Notes under the pieces: generated by a model
What the model was told of the DNA's origin: nothing
Database searches by the model: none
Seen by the model: only the letters and a program-made list of their open reading frames with translations
Assembly (NCBI RefSeq): GCF_007904105.1
Contig: NZ_CP042325.1
Span: 434,001 to 498,000 of the forward strand
DNA from: Corynebacterium sp. sy039
Lineage (GTDB): Bacteria; Actinomycetota; Actinomycetes; Mycobacteriales; Mycobacteriaceae
DNA: 64,000 nt
Direction: 5' to 3'
Program-made: the position numbers and the translations under genes
Shown: positions 49,393 through 58,976 of the stretch, one piece after another
Layout of the letters: each line of letters opens with the position of its first letter
Position numbering within the stretch: position 1 is the stretch's first letter

Positions 49393-51024
49393 TTACAGTG
49401 GGATATTACCGTGCTTCTTTGCTGGGACATTGACCACTTTACGATCCAAGAGGCGCAAGCCTTCGATGATTTGCCCACGAGTCTCTGATGGCGGAATAAC
49501 TGCGTCAACGAAACCACGCTCGGCTGCCATATATGGATTAACGAGAGTTTCTTCATATTCGCGTTCGTATTCCTTAGCGACTGCGGTTACATCCTTACCT
49601 TCGGCTGCTGCAGCCTTAAGCTCTTTGCGGTAGATGAATCCCACAGCTCCTGCTGCACCCATGACGGCAATTTGTGCTGTTGGCCAAGCAAAAACGAGAT
49701 CTGCACCCATATCTTTGGAACCCATAACGCAGTATGCGCCACCATAAGACTTACGGGTAATGACAGTAATTTTTCCGACGGTAGCCTCTGAGTAAGCGTA
49801 GAGCAATTTAGCGCCACGACGAATAATGCCGTCATATTCTTGGTTTGTTCCAGGCAAGAACCCTGGTACATCGACGAACTCGATGATAGGAATGTTAAAC
49901 GCATCGCAGGTGCGGATAAAGCGTGCTGCTTTCTCTGATGCTTTAATGTCAAGACAGCCGGCGAACTCTGTTGGCTGGTTAGCAACGATGCCCACAGAAC
50001 GTCCTTCGACTCGACCGAAACCAGTAATGATATTGCCTGCATAGCCTTCTTGAATCTCGAAGAAATCTTCATCATCGAGAACGCGTGTAATGACATCTTT
50101 CATGTCATAAGGCTGGTTGGGTGAATCAGGGATGAGAGTGTCGAGTTCGAGATCAGAATCCGTGATGTTGTCCTGGATGGAACCAACCATAATCTCAGCT
50201 TGCTCACGAGGAGCTTCAGCGCGGTTATTAGAAGGGAGGAACCCAACAAGGTCGCGTACCCAATCAAGAGCGTCGGCATCATCGGCAGCAGTGTAGTGCG
50301 AAGTACCTGAGGTTGCCATATGAGTATGTGCACCACCGAGTTCTTCTTGAGTGACTTCTTCGCCAGTAACAGTCTTGATGACATCTGGGCCGGTGATGAA
50401 CATCTTGGATGTCTTATCAACCATGATGATGAAGTCGGTAAGAGCTGGTGAATATACGTGTCCACCTGCACAAGCGCCCATGATAAGTGAAATCTGTGGA
50501 ATAACACCTGAGGCAAGGGTATTGCGGTAGAAAATCTGTGAATACAATCCGAGAGATACTACGCCCTCTTGAATACGAGCGCCGGCACCTTCATTGATAC
50601 CAATGAGAGGTACCCCAGTTTTAATGGCGAGATCCATGATTTTGACGATTTTCTCACCATAAACTTCTCCAAGTGCACCGCCGAAAATAGCGCCGTCCTG
50701 GGAGAATACACACACTTTTCTTCCGTCGATAGTGCCATAACCGGTAACGACACCATCAGTGACTGGACGTTTTGCATCAAGACCAAAGTTTTTAGAACGG
50801 TGACGTGCTAATGCGTCTACTTCAACGAATGACCCTTCATCAAGGAGGTATTCGATACGCTCACGAGCTGTTTTCTTTCCAGCTTCATGAGTTTTTTCAA
50901 CGGCAGCTTGCCCCATTGGGGCTTGTGCCTCGGCAAGTCGAGCACGAAGATCTGCAAGTTTACCAGCGGTGGTAGAAAGATCTGGTGCCTGATTATCGGC
51001 ATTATTATTGAGTGTGGCAGTCAT
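49393..51024 (-). CDS. dtsR2: Acyl-CoA carboxylase beta subunit DtsR2 (AccD2)
   Basis: A 543-residue carboxyltransferase subunit. The N-terminal [18 protein letters not shown] and RKTVNVPAKK-type end ([17 protein letters not shown]) match DtsR2 of C. glutamicum from memory. CoA and biotin pockets include [14 protein letters not shown] and [20 protein letters not shown]. With AccBC, AccE and a third beta subunit it is known to serve long-chain acyl-CoA carboxylation for mycolic acids. It lies 101 bp downstream of dtsR1, probably in one operon with accE and maf. Confidence 0.93.
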   Translation of the reverse strand: MTATLNNNADNQAPDLSTTAGKLADLRARLAEAQAPMGQAAVEKTHEAGKKTARERIEYLLDEGSFVEVDALARHRSKNFGLDAKRPVTDGVVTGYGTIDGRKVCVFSQDGAIFGGALGEVYGEKIVKIMDLAIKTGVPLIGINEGAGARIQEGVVSLGLYSQIFYRNTLASGVIPQISLIMGACAGGHVYSPALTDFIIMVDKTSKMFITGPDVIKTVTGEEVTQEELGGAHTHMATSGTSHYTAADDADALDWVRDLVGFLPSNNRAEAPREQAEIMVGSIQDNITDSDLELDTLIPDSPNQPYDMKDVITRVLDDEDFFEIQEGYAGNIITGFGRVEGRSVGIVANQPTEFAGCLDIKASEKAARFIRTCDAFNIPIIEFVDVPGFLPGTNQEYDGIIRRGAKLLYAYSEATVGKITVITRKSYGGAYCVMGSKDMGADLVFAWPTAQIAVMGAAGAVGFIYRKELKAAAAEGKDVTAVAKEYEREYEETLVNPYMAAERGFVDAVIPPSETRGQIIEGLRLLDRKVVNVPAKKHGNIPL

Positions 51025-51125
51025 GTTTTCCTAGTTTAGGTTGTCAAGACTTGTTATGTGAACTGTTTTGTTAAAAAAGTTCGATCGAAGAAAAGAAAAG
51101 GAAAAGAAAACGGAAAAAGGGGGTG

Positions 51126-52766
51126 CTAAAGGGGGATATTTCCGTGCTTGCGTGCGGGGCGCTGTACGTGCTTTGTTCTGAGTAAACGCAAATTTCTGGC
51201 TAGTTGACTGCGTGTCTCTCTGGGCAAAATAACTGCGTCAATCAAACCACGCTCAGCAGCGAGATAGGGGGTAAGCATCTGATCTTCATATTCGCGCTCA
51301 AAAGAATGGATAAGTTCTGCGATATTTTCTGCACTCATTCCATTTTTTGTGGCTGCGGTTATTTCTTTTCTGTGCAAAAATCCGACGGCACCTGCGGCAC
51401 CCATAACTGCAATCTGTGCTGTTGGCCATGCGAAATTAACATCAGCACCAAGACCTTTAGAACCCATAACGCAATATGCCCCACCATAGGCTTTACGCAT
51501 TGTGACTGTAATTTTTGGTACTGTTGCTTCCCCATAGGCATAGAGTAATTTAGCTCCTCGACGCAAAATGCCACCGTGTTCTTGGTTAGTTCCCGGGAGG
51601 AATCCCGGAACGTCGACCAGCATAATGATAGGGATGTTAAAGGCATCGCATGTGCGAATAAATCTTGCTGCCTTTTCTGCGGAATCGATATCCAAACATC
51701 CAGCCAATTGTGTGGGTTGATTGGCGACAAAACCAACTGATTGTCCTTCAATGCGCCCGAAGGCGATGACCACATTTTCTGCACGCTGAGCTTGAATTTC
51801 AAGATAATCACCATCGTCGGTAAGCGCACTGATGACCTCATGAACGTCATAGGGGATGCTGGGGGAATCTGGGATAATGGTGTCGAGGCGCATATCGTCG
51901 GGGGTGAGACAAGAGTCGATAGTGCCTTCATCGACGTGATGATCAGTGATAGGGGCAACGCAGCGATTATTATCTGGAAGAAAACTGATGAGATCAGCGA
52001 CGAAGTCAAGTGCGTCTTTATCGCTTTCGGCAGTGTAGTGGGAGTTTCCTGCGGTGGTCATATGTATGGCTGCCCCACCTAATTGTTCTTGGGAAACTTC
52101 CTCTCCGGTGACTGTTTTAATCACATCGGGACCGGTAACAAACATCTTGGCACTATTTTCTACCATGATGACAAAGTCGGTCAGTGCTGGTGAATACGCA
52201 TTTCCACCAGCGCTGGAGCCCATGATTACTGATATTTGTGGCACGACACCGGAGGCGTTGATGTTGTGATAGAAAGTTTGCGCGATGAGATCCAGAGAGA
52301 CGGCACCGTCTTGAATGCGTGCTCCGGCACCTTCATAAAGTCCAATGAGGGGGCGCCCTGTGTCGACGGCTAGTCGCATTATTTTGCACATTTTTTCTCC
52401 ATAGACTTCTCCTAATGCGCCACCGAACACGGTGCCGTCTTGGGAGAAAATGCAGACTTCCCGCCCGTCGATAGTGCCCCATCCAGTGATGATTCCATCG
52501 GTTTCTGGACGTTTTTCCTGCATAGAAAAAGAAAAAGTGCGATGCTTGGCAAGCTGATCGGTTTCGATAAATGAGCCTTCATCAAGTAGATACTCGAGGC
52601 GATCGCGTGCGCTAAGCCGGCCTTGACTGCGTACTTTTGCTAGCGCTGCTTTTCCTAGTGGCAGGAGTGCTTTGCGACGGCGTGTGATGAGGTCGGAAAT
52701 TTTTTCAGCGGTGGTCATTTTTCCAGGAAGGGAAGAAGTGTCCACAGAATATGAGGAAATAGTCAT
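51126..52766 (-). CDS. dtsR1: Acetyl-CoA carboxylase beta subunit DtsR1 (AccD1)
   Basis: A 546-residue carboxyltransferase subunit. MTISS at the start, [28 protein letters not shown] and [13 protein letters not shown] match DtsR1 of C. glutamicum, the beta subunit of acetyl-CoA carboxylase needed for fatty-acid synthesis. It is clearly a paralogue of the adjacent dtsR2, sharing blocks such as YGEKM/YGEKI and [10 protein letters not shown]. It is divergent from birA with about 100 bp between, a shared control region that in C. glutamicum is governed by FasR; I did not identify the operator here. Confidence 0.93.
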   Translation of the reverse strand: MTISSYSVDTSSLPGKMTTAEKISDLITRRRKALLPLGKAALAKVRSQGRLSARDRLEYLLDEGSFIETDQLAKHRTFSFSMQEKRPETDGIITGWGTIDGREVCIFSQDGTVFGGALGEVYGEKMCKIMRLAVDTGRPLIGLYEGAGARIQDGAVSLDLIAQTFYHNINASGVVPQISVIMGSSAGGNAYSPALTDFVIMVENSAKMFVTGPDVIKTVTGEEVSQEQLGGAAIHMTTAGNSHYTAESDKDALDFVADLISFLPDNNRCVAPITDHHVDEGTIDSCLTPDDMRLDTIIPDSPSIPYDVHEVISALTDDGDYLEIQAQRAENVVIAFGRIEGQSVGFVANQPTQLAGCLDIDSAEKAARFIRTCDAFNIPIIMLVDVPGFLPGTNQEHGGILRRGAKLLYAYGEATVPKITVTMRKAYGGAYCVMGSKGLGADVNFAWPTAQIAVMGAAGAVGFLHRKEITAATKNGMSAENIAELIHSFEREYEDQMLTPYLAAERGLIDAVILPRETRSQLARNLRLLRTKHVQRPARKHGNIPL

Positions 52767-52853
52767 GTTTTACTAATTTAGTATTGTATGTAAAACTTTT
52801 CTAGTGTGGGGGTATGTGAGGGGTATTAGAACAAGTAAAACTAGGGAAAACCT

Positions 52854-52859
52854 TAGAAT
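52854..52859 (+). promoter_or_regulatory. birA: birA -10 element, leaderless start
   Basis: TAGAAT ends 7 bases before the ATG at 52866, which puts the expected transcription start on that ATG. Confidence 0.5.
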
Positions 52860-52865
52860 GTGACC

Positions 52866-53762
52866 ATGAATTCCACTGAGGACTCCGCCGCATGCATGAC
52901 TACGTCACAAACCAGGAATCGCATACCACTCGACCATGCTTTTTTAGAAAAACAGCTCACTGCACATGGTGGTCTAGGTCCTTTTTCCACTATCTATCAC
53001 AGTGACAGCACTGGCTCCACGAACACTGATCTTGTAGCCGCAGCCCGTGCAGGGGCACCAGCGTGGAGCGTGCATATCACCGAACATCAACAGGCAGGAC
53101 GCGGGCGCATGGGGCGGAAATTCCAAGCGCCACCATCAGCTTTGCTCGCCTTTTCCGTACTCATCAGACCACCCCAGAGCGCCTTAAACCGCCTTGGCAC
53201 ACTATCGCTAGCAGCTGGCCTAGCATTAGTGGACGTACTTGAATCACATGAAGGCATTGGATTGAAATGGCCCAATGATCTTGTGTGCAACACCAAGAAA
53301 CTCAGCGGTATTCTTGCAGAAGCCGTAGACCTTGGTGACAATCCAGCAATTGTTATTGGCGTTGGGCTTAACGTCGATCTGCGAGAAGATGAGCTACCAG
53401 TAGCACACGCATCATCACTCTACCTGGAAGGGATACAGTGCGATCGCACTGAATTGGCGGTACACGTGTTGCGCAGTTTCTACCGGCGCATACGGCAATG
53501 GGAAGACAATGCGCCAGAGCTTATCGACGATTATCGCAAGGTATGCGTGACACTTGGGCAAGAAGTACGTGCTATTTTGCCTGGCGAAAAGGAATTGCTT
53601 GGTCGTGCCGTGGCAGTAACTGACCAAGGGCATTTACTCATTGAAGATCAGGCTGGTATGACCCATGAGATGAGCGTGGGAGATATTATTCATCTGCGTC
53701 AAAAAGATCAATGGCACTACTGTTCAGATCCTGCAGATTCTTCGGAAACTTCACGTTCTTAG
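52866..53762 (+). CDS. birA: Biotin protein ligase (monofunctional)
   Basis: A 298-residue enzyme that joins biotin to the BCCP lysine of AccBC. Biotin-binding segments are DSTGSTNTDLVAAARAG, HQQAGRGRMGRKFQAP and LKWPNDLVCNTKKLSGILAE (in part). There is no N-terminal helix-turn-helix, so it does not act as a DNA-binding repressor as in E. coli. A GTG at 52860, two codons earlier, is possible, but ATG at 52866 fits the -10 sequence better. It is divergent from dtsR1 and precedes the PH-domain gene by 22 bp. Confidence 0.93.
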   Translation: MNSTEDSAACMTTSQTRNRIPLDHAFLEKQLTAHGGLGPFSTIYHSDSTGSTNTDLVAAARAGAPAWSVHITEHQQAGRGRMGRKFQAPPSALLAFSVLIRPPQSALNRLGTLSLAAGLALVDVLESHEGIGLKWPNDLVCNTKKLSGILAEAVDLGDNPAIVIGVGLNVDLREDELPVAHASSLYLEGIQCDRTELAVHVLRSFYRRIRQWEDNAPELIDDYRKVCVTLGQEVRAILPGEKELLGRAVAVTDQGHLLIEDQAGMTHEMSVGDIIHLRQKDQWHYCSDPADSSETSRS

Positions 53763-53784
53763 TGGTCTAGGTATTCTAATAACT

Positions 53785-54252
53785 ATGGCTCTTGTTGTTG
53801 CAGCAGATGAGGATATTATTGTTGATGTCACGGCACCCTTGTCGCGTTTGGCATATCCGGTAATACGACTGACCCTGCTCACAGCGCTATGCTGGATGGG
53901 CATTGGGTATATAGATCAGCCACAGCCTTATGTCATTATCGAGACGGGAATGCGTAATATCTTTGTCGGAATCTGGTTCTTTCTCGCATTTTTGTCTCTT
54001 GGTGTACCCATCATAAAAAATCGTCGAAATCGCTTGGTACTTACCGATTCTCGAATCATAATCCGTCATTTTGGTATTGGTAGCCATACTGAGTCCATTC
54101 CGCTTTATGCCATTACTGGTGTGCGCGGGAAAGGGAAAAAATTACTCATTGCCATTGAAGGGTATGCCAAACCCATTATGCTTGACGACGTTCCGCGTGC
54201 TGGAAAAATAGCTCGATTGATAGAAGAAGAATGTAGTTTTTATCACGTATAG
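53785..54252 (+). CDS. PH-domain membrane protein (Rv3278c-like)
   Basis: A 155-residue protein with two helices (about 24-45 and 57-75) followed by a bacterial PH-like (bPH2) domain (RRNRLVLTDSRIIIRHFGIG, then SIPLYAITGVRGKG). It holds the conserved place between birA and purK (Rv3278c). Function is unknown. The next gene starts 16 bp after its stop. Confidence 0.83.
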   Translation: MALVVAADEDIIVDVTAPLSRLAYPVIRLTLLTALCWMGIGYIDQPQPYVIIETGMRNIFVGIWFFLAFLSLGVPIIKNRRNRLVLTDSRIIIRHFGIGSHTESIPLYAITGVRGKGKKLLIAIEGYAKPIMLDDVPRAGKIARLIEEECSFYHV

Positions 54253-54268
54253 TTGGGGAGTGACTTCT

Positions 54269-55525
54269 TTGAGCCAACAGCAACAGTATGAACAACAACG
54301 TAGCGTCGCAGCGCATGCACCAGGGATGCCTATTGTTAGCGTTATCGGTGACGGTCAATTAGCAAGAATGCTCCACACTGAGGCAATAGAATTAGGGTTA
54401 TCTATCAGAGTGCTTGCCGGAGGGCTTAGTTCTTCAGCTGCTCAGGTATGTTCCGATATCGTAATTGGTGACTACACCGATGTGGATACCTTGCGCCATG
54501 TGGCTAAAGACAGTGCTGTTATTACTTTCGATCATGAGCATGTCCCCAGCGAGCATTTACGTATTTTGGCTGATGAGGGTGCTAATGTGCAGCCAGGATA
54601 CCAGGCGTTACTGAACGCACAAGATAAGTTAGTGATGCGCAAAAAATTGCGTGAACTAGGCGCTCCTGTACCAGTTTTTGCTGCGATTGAAAGTGTGGCA
54701 GACGCACAAGCATTCTGGGAAGCTGTATCAGGTGCAGTATGTCTGAAAGCTCGTCGTGGTGGCTATGATGGTCACGGAGTATGGTTTCCCCAAACTTGTT
54801 CTGAACTAGAAGCATTAGTAGCGCAGCTATTAGAAAAAGGAACTCCGCTTATGGCGGAGAAGAAAATAGCACTGACTCGTGAACTTTCTGCAATGGTTGC
54901 CCGCACTCCTTCTGGAGAAAAGAAAACATGGGATGTTGTGGAGTCGGTGCAAGAAGATGGAATCTGCACTCAAGCCATAGCTCCAGCACCGCAGCTTTCT
55001 GAGAGCTTGCAACAACAAGCACGTGACCTTGCCGGTCGAATTGCGGAAGAATTAGGCGTAACCGGGGTACTGGCAGTTGAACTTTTTGAGACAACTGATC
55101 AATGGGGGCAACCGGAAATTTTTGTTAATGAATTGGCAATGCGCCCGCATAATACTGGACACTGGTCCCAAGATGGTTGCGTAACCAGTCAGTTCGAGCA
55201 GCATCTACGTGCAGTTATGGATTATCCATTGGGTAGTACAGACCTTCGTGCCCCAGTGACTGTTATGGCCAATATCCTTGGTGGTGCAACGGAACCAGAG
55301 TTATCTATTCCTGAACGTATGCAAGCAGTTTGGCGACGATACCCACAAGCCAAAATTCATCTTTATGGTAAAACTCATCGACCAGGACGAAAAATTGGTC
55401 ATGTGAATATATGTGGCACCGATGTAGAACAAACTCGACAACAAGCGCTTGCAGCTGCATATTTTATGGTCCATGGCGTGTGGAATGAACCCGAGAACAA
55501 TGAACCCGAGAACGACCAAGCATAA
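54269..55525 (+). CDS. purK: N5-carboxyaminoimidazole ribonucleotide synthase
   Basis: A 418-residue ATP-grasp enzyme that carboxylates aminoimidazole ribonucleotide with bicarbonate in purine synthesis. Segments: VSVIGDGQLARMLHTEAIELG, the ATP loop KARRGGYDGHGVW, FVNELAMRPHNTGHW and HLYGKTHRPGRKIGHVN. TTG at 54269 was chosen, as GGGGAG lies 8 bases upstream; GTG at 54260 would sit directly against that site. The C-terminus has a small tandem repeat (NEPEN twice, 15-bp units at 55484-55513). purE follows by 36 bp. Confidence 0.92.
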   Translation: MSQQQQYEQQRSVAAHAPGMPIVSVIGDGQLARMLHTEAIELGLSIRVLAGGLSSSAAQVCSDIVIGDYTDVDTLRHVAKDSAVITFDHEHVPSEHLRILADEGANVQPGYQALLNAQDKLVMRKKLRELGAPVPVFAAIESVADAQAFWEAVSGAVCLKARRGGYDGHGVWFPQTCSELEALVAQLLEKGTPLMAEKKIALTRELSAMVARTPSGEKKTWDVVESVQEDGICTQAIAPAPQLSESLQQQARDLAGRIAEELGVTGVLAVELFETTDQWGQPEIFVNELAMRPHNTGHWSQDGCVTSQFEQHLRAVMDYPLGSTDLRAPVTVMANILGGATEPELSIPERMQAVWRRYPQAKIHLYGKTHRPGRKIGHVNICGTDVEQTRQQALAAAYFMVHGVWNEPENNEPENDQA

Positions 55526-55561
55526 AAACTAAAAAACATATACAGAAAGTGACGGTGAACA

Positions 55562-56071
55562 ATGAGTGAGAAAACACCTCTCGTCGGTTTGATTATGGGA
55601 TCAGATTCCGATTGGCCCACGGTGGAGCCAGCTGCGCATATCTTGGCTCAATTTGGTGTCGTTTTTGAGGTGGGAGTAGTTTCTGCACATCGCACCCCTG
55701 AGAAAATGTTGGCCTATGCCAAACAAGCGCACACTCGAGGACTCAAAGTCATCATTGCGTGTGCAGGTGGCGCAGCACATCTACCAGGCATGGTTGCTGC
55801 TGCAACACCGTTGCCAGTGATCGGAATACCGCGTGCCCTCAAAGAACTAGACGGCATGGATTCACTCCTATCCATTGTGCAAATGCCAGGTGGTGTGCCA
55901 GTAGCAACAGTATCGATTGGTGGCGCTAAGAATGCGGGACTATTAGCAGTGCGCATTTTAGGTGCACATCAACCAGAATTAATAGAGAAGATGGTTGACT
56001 ACCAAGAAAATATGCGCACTGAAGTAGAAGAAAAAGACGAGAAACTCAGACAGCGCCTACTAGGACAATAA
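55562..56071 (+). CDS. purE: N5-carboxyaminoimidazole ribonucleotide mutase
   Basis: A 169-residue class I PurE that converts N5-CAIR to CAIR. The family signature [12 protein letters not shown] is at the N-terminus, SAHRTPEKM carries the catalytic His, and [14 protein letters not shown] and [14 protein letters not shown] follow. Same operon as purK; an AGAAAGTGA-type ribosome site precedes the ATG. Confidence 0.95.
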   Translation: MSEKTPLVGLIMGSDSDWPTVEPAAHILAQFGVVFEVGVVSAHRTPEKMLAYAKQAHTRGLKVIIACAGGAAHLPGMVAAATPLPVIGIPRALKELDGMDSLLSIVQMPGGVPVATVSIGGAKNAGLLAVRILGAHQPELIEKMVDYQENMRTEVEEKDEKLRQRLLGQ

Positions 56072-56119
56072 AAACAACAAGACAATGAGATTAACATTGC
56101 ATTCGTGGGTGCTACGCCT

Positions 56120-56663
56120 ATGACTCCTATATCTCCATTGCCATTGGTTGTTCTTGGATCACGTTGTTTTTCCTAACCCTGGGCAGTATTATGCCCAGTA
56201 TCATCCTCGAACAGATGAGAGTGAGTATCCTTTTATCCCCGGTTCGGTGTTAGAATCGCGCCTAGAAAAAGCCTATGAGCTTAGTCACGATAATGAGAGG
56301 TTGATCGTCGTTTCTGGCAAAGGAGAAGCCGCTGTGATGGCTCATTGGCTGCGTATGCGTGGGATTGCGTCGGAGCGCATTATAGAAGAGCATGAAGCGA
56401 CCTCTACCAATGAGAATCTAGAGAATGCAGCGGCACTTCTTAGAGATCGCGGCAATAGTGATTTTTGTGTTGTCACCAGTGGGTTTCACAAGTGGCGTAC
56501 TCGAGCGTGGGCGTGGCACCTTGGAATGAATATCGTGGTTTTTGGTGCGCCCACTCCACGACGCCACCGCACCTGGTTGGTGATTCGCGAAAGTACCGCC
56601 TTGATTCATTCTTATGCTCGAATAGCTTGGCGACGATTACGCGCGCATTCCTCCCGACCCTGA
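56120..56663 (+). pseudogene. YdcF-family (DUF218) protein, frameshifted near its start
   Basis: The YdcF/ElyC/SanA family normally begins with a short strand such as VVVLGA. Such a start, ATG at 56120 then ISPLPLVVLGSR, meets a TAA at 56174 in one frame. The rest of the domain (VFPNPGQYYAQYHP, then LIVVSGKGEAAVMA, TSTNENLENA and SGFHKWRTRAW) runs in another frame to 56663. The total of 544 bases is 3n+1; removing one T at about 56164-56165 would restore LGSRVFPNPG. A TTG at 56148 would give 171 residues but lacks the first strand. So it is probably a pseudogene or a sequence error. Function of the family is envelope-related. Confidence 0.75.
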
Positions 56664-56909
56664 TTATGCGTCATCCGCGCTATACCAGCGCCATAATCCC
56701 AGATCAATGAGGATGAAAATCAACAATAATACTGCCGGGAAAACAGCTGGATTAGGTCGCAAGAAATTTATTATTGCCTGGATAAAAGCTAGGAGCGTGA
56801 AACCAAAAAAGAACCCTAAGATAGCTTCGCGCTGTAACTTTTTCCGGGTGCGGTTTTCTGATTTTTCCCTAGAGGGTTCACCAGGAGAATACATGGGAGA
56901 ATGCGGCAT
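56664..56909 (-). CDS. Small two-helix membrane protein, last gene of the ABC unit
   Basis: An 81-residue protein with a hydrophilic N-terminus (SPGEPSREKSENRTRKK) and two helices (about 31-50 and 55-74). In C. glutamicum a small membrane protein also lies in the trehalose-import (tus) cluster. The stop of the preceding permease is 4 bases before this ATG, so translation is coupled. GTG at 56924 is an alternative start. The role is unknown. Confidence 0.7.
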   Translation of the reverse strand: MPHSPMYSPGEPSREKSENRTRKKLQREAILGFFFGFTLLAFIQAIINFLRPNPAVFPAVLLLIFILIDLGLWRWYSADDA

Positions 56910-56913
56910 GATG

Positions 56914-57744
56914 TTATTTAACACCGCCGGCAGTAAGACCCGATACGATTCTGCGCTGGAATACCAATACCATGATGATCAGTGGGATAGTCACGAGTGC
57001 ACCGGCAGCCATAATCGATGCGTAGGGAAACTCATAGGAAGATGGTCCGCTAAAACGAGCAATTGCTACAGTAACTGGTTCCGTTGCTTCGCTCGAGAGC
57101 TGTCTCGCCAGCATAAACTCATTCCATGTAGTAATAAAAGCCAAAATTGCGGTCGTAAAGAGTGCTGGGGCGGCAAGCGGTAATAGTACGAGTCGAAAAG
57201 CCTGTCCGTTTGTGGCACCGTCGACGCGTGCTGCTTCCTCTAACTCCCACGGTAATTGGCGGAAGAAAGAAGTAAGTGTGTAGATGGTCAGTGGTAAGGC
57301 AAAGGAGATGTTCGGAATGATCATGGCACGGTAGGTGCCGAACCATTCCAATTCACCGAAGAGCTGAAAAAGAGGCGTAACCAGTGCAATTCCTGGGAAC
57401 ATGGAGGCGGCAAGAATAATGCCGGTGACAAAGCCTTTACCAGGGAACTCTAATCGAGCTAATGCATAGGAAGTAAACACACCTACTGCAACTGCAATGA
57501 ATGTGGTGCATAACCCGATAATGAGTGAGTTGCCAATAGCACCTAGGAAATCATTGCCACCTTCGGTGGATAGTGCTTCACGGAAATTATCAAGTGTGAC
57601 ATGAGTCGGAAAGGGCGTGGTGTCAAAGGTATAGGCTTTGTCACGCAGTGCGGTAATAACCATCCAATAGAAAGGTGCAAGTCCCCAGATCAGAATGAGA
57701 ACAACACCACAATAATTGCTGATGAGCGCTTTGGCTTTTCTCAT
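56914..57744 (-). CDS. Sugar ABC transporter permease (MalG/SugB-like)
   Basis: A 276-residue permease with six helices. The EAA loop, EEAARVDGATNGQAFRLVLLPLAAP, is at about 182-206 and contacts the ATPase. It resembles MalG/SugB of the trehalose importer (SugB, TusG-type). The start overlaps the other permease by four bases (ATGA). No ABC ATPase gene is in the window, so a separate or shared ATPase must serve it. Confidence 0.88.
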   Translation of the reverse strand: MRKAKALISNYCGVVLILIWGLAPFYWMVITALRDKAYTFDTTPFPTHVTLDNFREALSTEGGNDFLGAIGNSLIIGLCTTFIAVAVGVFTSYALARLEFPGKGFVTGIILAASMFPGIALVTPLFQLFGELEWFGTYRAMIIPNISFALPLTIYTLTSFFRQLPWELEEAARVDGATNGQAFRLVLLPLAAPALFTTAILAFITTWNEFMLARQLSSEATEPVTVAIARFSGPSSYEFPYASIMAAGALVTIPLIIMVLVFQRRIVSGLTAGGVK

Positions 57745-58808
57745 TGTGCTGTCTCCTTTGCCACGGTTATTGCGTTGTCTTGTTGTTTTGCTTGTGCCTG
57801 AGCAGCGCGTCGTGCTGCTTTTTTAGCTGCACGTTTTTCGGCAGTGCCCGAAACATCCGCACCTAAGAAACGAATCATAATCAGTGCGACAGTAAAGATC
57901 ATCAGGAAAATCAGCGTTGAGAGTGCAGAGGCAGAATTAAAGTTATTGCTGCGCATATCTTCAACAACCAGTTGTGAAACGGTAGCGGTAGGGGAGTTTG
58001 CAGAAGCACTAATCAAAATAACTGGCAGATCATACATTCTCAGTGCGTCGAGAGTGCGGAATAAAATAGCAACCATTAGTGCAGGTTTGACCAAGGGTAA
58101 GGTAATGCGCCAGAATTGCTGCCAGGTATTTGCCCCATCCATGCGTGCTGCCTCATAGACTTCTTTGGGAATCATCTGCAGACCAGCAAGAATGAGCAAA
58201 GCCATAAAAGGGGCAGTTTTCCACACATCAGCAATAACCACAGCAAAGCGCGCTGCCCACGGATCAGTGGTCCAATGAATAGGAGTACCCAATAGGGAGT
58301 TAATAATTCCTCGGTCGGCAAAAATGAACTGCCAGAGTTTAGCTGTCACTGCTGTTGGGATTGCCCAGGGGATCAGTACTGCTGCACGTACTATTGCTCG
58401 GCCGCGAAATTGCCGATTCATTACCAGCGCCATAGCCATTCCGACGACTATCTCTAAGCTCACCGTAACAATCGTGAAGAAAACGGTATTGCCTACCGAC
58501 GCCCAAAAGTCGGTAGCAATAACTCCAGGAGGACAGGCTGATACTGTGCCAGAAGGGCTCATGCAGCGCTGGTTCAACCAATAAAGATAATGGTCAAAGC
58601 CAGCAAAACCGCCTTCGACGAAAAGACCAGTAGTTGGATCCAAGTGCTTATCGGATTGGAAAGACAGATAGATAGCGCGCACAATAGGATAACCAATAAC
58701 AATGGCGAGCACTACCAAGGTAGGGGCAATCAGTGCAAAAGCACGTGCATTGGTTTTCTTGGGTTGCGCTAAGCTCTGCTTCTTTGTAAGTGGAGTCGAT
58801 AGCGACAC
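57741..58808 (-). CDS. Sugar ABC transporter permease (MalF/SugA-like)
   Basis: A 355-residue permease. A hydrophilic N-terminus of about 20 residues precedes six helices, and the EAA loop is YEAARMDGANTWQQFWRITLPLVKP (in part). Resembles MalF/SugA of trehalose or maltose import. The C-terminal tail is Ala/Lys/Gln-rich. The start is not marked by a strong ribosome site. A hairpin in the 168-bp gap separates it from the binding-protein gene upstream. Confidence 0.87.
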   Translation of the reverse strand: MSLSTPLTKKQSLAQPKKTNARAFALIAPTLVVLAIVIGYPIVRAIYLSFQSDKHLDPTTGLFVEGGFAGFDHYLYWLNQRCMSPSGTVSACPPGVIATDFWASVGNTVFFTIVTVSLEIVVGMAMALVMNRQFRGRAIVRAAVLIPWAIPTAVTAKLWQFIFADRGIINSLLGTPIHWTTDPWAARFAVVIADVWKTAPFMALLILAGLQMIPKEVYEAARMDGANTWQQFWRITLPLVKPALMVAILFRTLDALRMYDLPVILISASANSPTATVSQLVVEDMRSNNFNSASALSTLIFLMIFTVALIMIRFLGADVSGTAEKRAAKKAARRAAQAQAKQQDNAITVAKETAQ

Positions 58809-58919
58809 GATGAGCAGTCCTTAGTTTTAATGTTCTAATTCTGTGTGAAATGTGATGAGGAGTGATGGCGGGTACGTCTTTGGGAATGTATCCTTGCTGA
58901 ATTGTTCTCATAACCAACA

Positions 58920-58948
58920 ATAGAACCTGCTGTGGAGGCAGGTTCTAT
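58920..58948 (-). other. Intercistronic hairpin after the binding-protein gene
   Basis: An 11-bp stem (58920-58930 with 58938-58948), loop of 7 bases. On the minus strand TTGTTGG follows, a weak terminator at best. Such a structure could let the binding protein be made in excess over the permeases. Confidence 0.6.
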
Positions 58949-58976
58949 GTGCATGGCGTATTAGTAAACTCTCAGA

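Noticed and set aside
51359..52009. A 216-codon frame inside dtsR1
   Set aside because: It is a shadow; dtsR1 is intact and conserved in its own frame.
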